DNA of 64,000 nucleotides from positions 1 through 64,000 of the IMG/VR virus record IMGVR_UViG_3300041402_000314; one strand, 5' to 3'. This DNA comes from a virus. The position numbers and the translations under genes were made by a program. The notes beneath the pieces are model-generated. The model ran no database searches. It was given only the letters and a program-made list of their open reading frames with translations, and was not told the origin of the DNA. Below, piece after piece: positions 63,592 through 64,000 of this stretch; position 1 is the stretch's first letter; every line of letters starts with the position of its first letter.

Positions 63592-63833
63592 AGAATGATG
63601 AGTGGACAACAGAATTTCCTAAAGAAAAAGGGGAATATTGGTTTTATGGGTATAGATATGGTAAGATTAGTGTAGGTAGAGAATGTGAACCTGAATTAAT
63701 GTTTGTTGAAGTTATAAAATCCTCTAATGGGTTTCTTTATAATGCTGCTGGACAAATGATGTGGGAGAGTGAAGTCGAGGAGCCTCATTTTAAAAAGGCT
63801 GATCTGCCCGAACTACCAGAAATGGAGAAATAA
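63588..63833 (+). CDS. unknown protein
   Basis: 81 aa (MKNDEWTTEFPKEKGEYWFY), beta-rich, aromatic. Overlaps the sigma gene stop. No family. Confidence 0.62.
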   Translation: MKNDEWTTEFPKEKGEYWFYGYRYGKISVGRECEPELMFVEVIKSSNGFLYNAAGQMMWESEVEEPHFKKADLPELPEMEK

Positions 63834-63834
63834 G

Positions 63835-64000
63835 ATGAGATGTTATTGTGATACTTTACCAAAAGGTGAAATTTGTTGGAAATGTATAGATAATATAATC
63901 ACCTCGGATGACGTTGATACGGAGTTAGACTTGATTAGAAAAGACTTGGTTCATCAATTGAACATACCTGATGAACTTGATTGGGATTATTTTTTAGAGA
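63835..64000 (+). CDS. zinc-motif protein, 3' end missing
   Basis: First 55 residues: MRCYCDTLPKGEICWKCIDN, Cys pairs CYC and CWKC, then an acidic helix. Runs off the right edge. Function unknown. Confidence 0.6.
   Translation, partial: MRCYCDTLPKGEICWKCIDNIITSDDVDTELDLIRKDLVHQLNIPDELDWDYFLE

Noticed and set aside
1-64000. CRISPR array from repeated GATTCGAACC-type motifs
   Set aside because: The repeats are T-arms of tRNAs with full cloverleaves, irregularly spaced, with no uniform spacers.

Overview
This 64-kb window is part of the genome of a large, AT-rich tailed phage of the T4 type. Diagnostic genes are a gp43-type family B DNA polymerase, UvsX, UvsY, UvsW, the gp46/gp47 recombination nuclease, an RNase H-type 5' nuclease cut by the left edge, a gp55-type late sigma factor and about twenty copies of a TATAAATA late-promoter motif. 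The host is probably Gram-negative: early promoters are sigma-70-like (TTGACA, 17-18 bp, TATAAT), and the phage encodes a signal-peptide-bearing outer-membrane-barrel-like protein. No host genes are present.

Layout. (1) 1-38.9 kb reads almost entirely leftwards. Within it, 2.9-27.4 kb is a tRNA island with 34 recognisable tRNA genes. They cover all 20 amino acids and include an initiator Met and a CTA (amber-reading) tRNA. Between them lie many small phage genes, homing endonucleases and a set of tRNA-like or other structured RNAs. The island also carries NAD enzymes (NadE; a MazG-like/NadD fusion), a CYTH phosphohydrolase, a Pth2-type peptidyl-tRNA hydrolase and, at its upstream edge, an Rnl2-type RNA ligase. 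30-38.9 kb holds structural-looking and unknown genes, a metallopeptidase-like protein and a phosphoesterase. (2) 39.5-47.6 kb reads rightwards: uvsY, uvsW, an outer-membrane protein, a lytic transglycosylase, phosphoesterase, PD-(D/E)XK-like protein and GroES. (3) 47.6-53.5 kb reads mostly leftwards: zinc ribbons, gp46, gp47 and late sigma gp55. (4) 53.6-64 kb reads rightwards: dUTPase, B12-dependent ribonucleotide reductase, DNA polymerase, UvsX and a second sigma-70-family factor.

How it fits together. Early operons are divided by terminator-promoter cassettes. Late promoters sit in front of gp55-dependent units, and each of five homing endonuclease genes has one. The tRNA set, peptidyl-tRNA hydrolase and RNA ligase suggest a phage that takes over or repairs translation. 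NadD and NadE would supply the last two steps to NAD+. The least explained content is the family of tRNA-like and stem-closed RNAs among the tRNAs, the paired structured leaders before two GIY-YIG genes, and a small locus whose two strands carry strong Shine-Dalgarno and anti-Shine-Dalgarno sequences.

All calls come from reading the sequence and from general knowledge of families. No database search or folding program was run.
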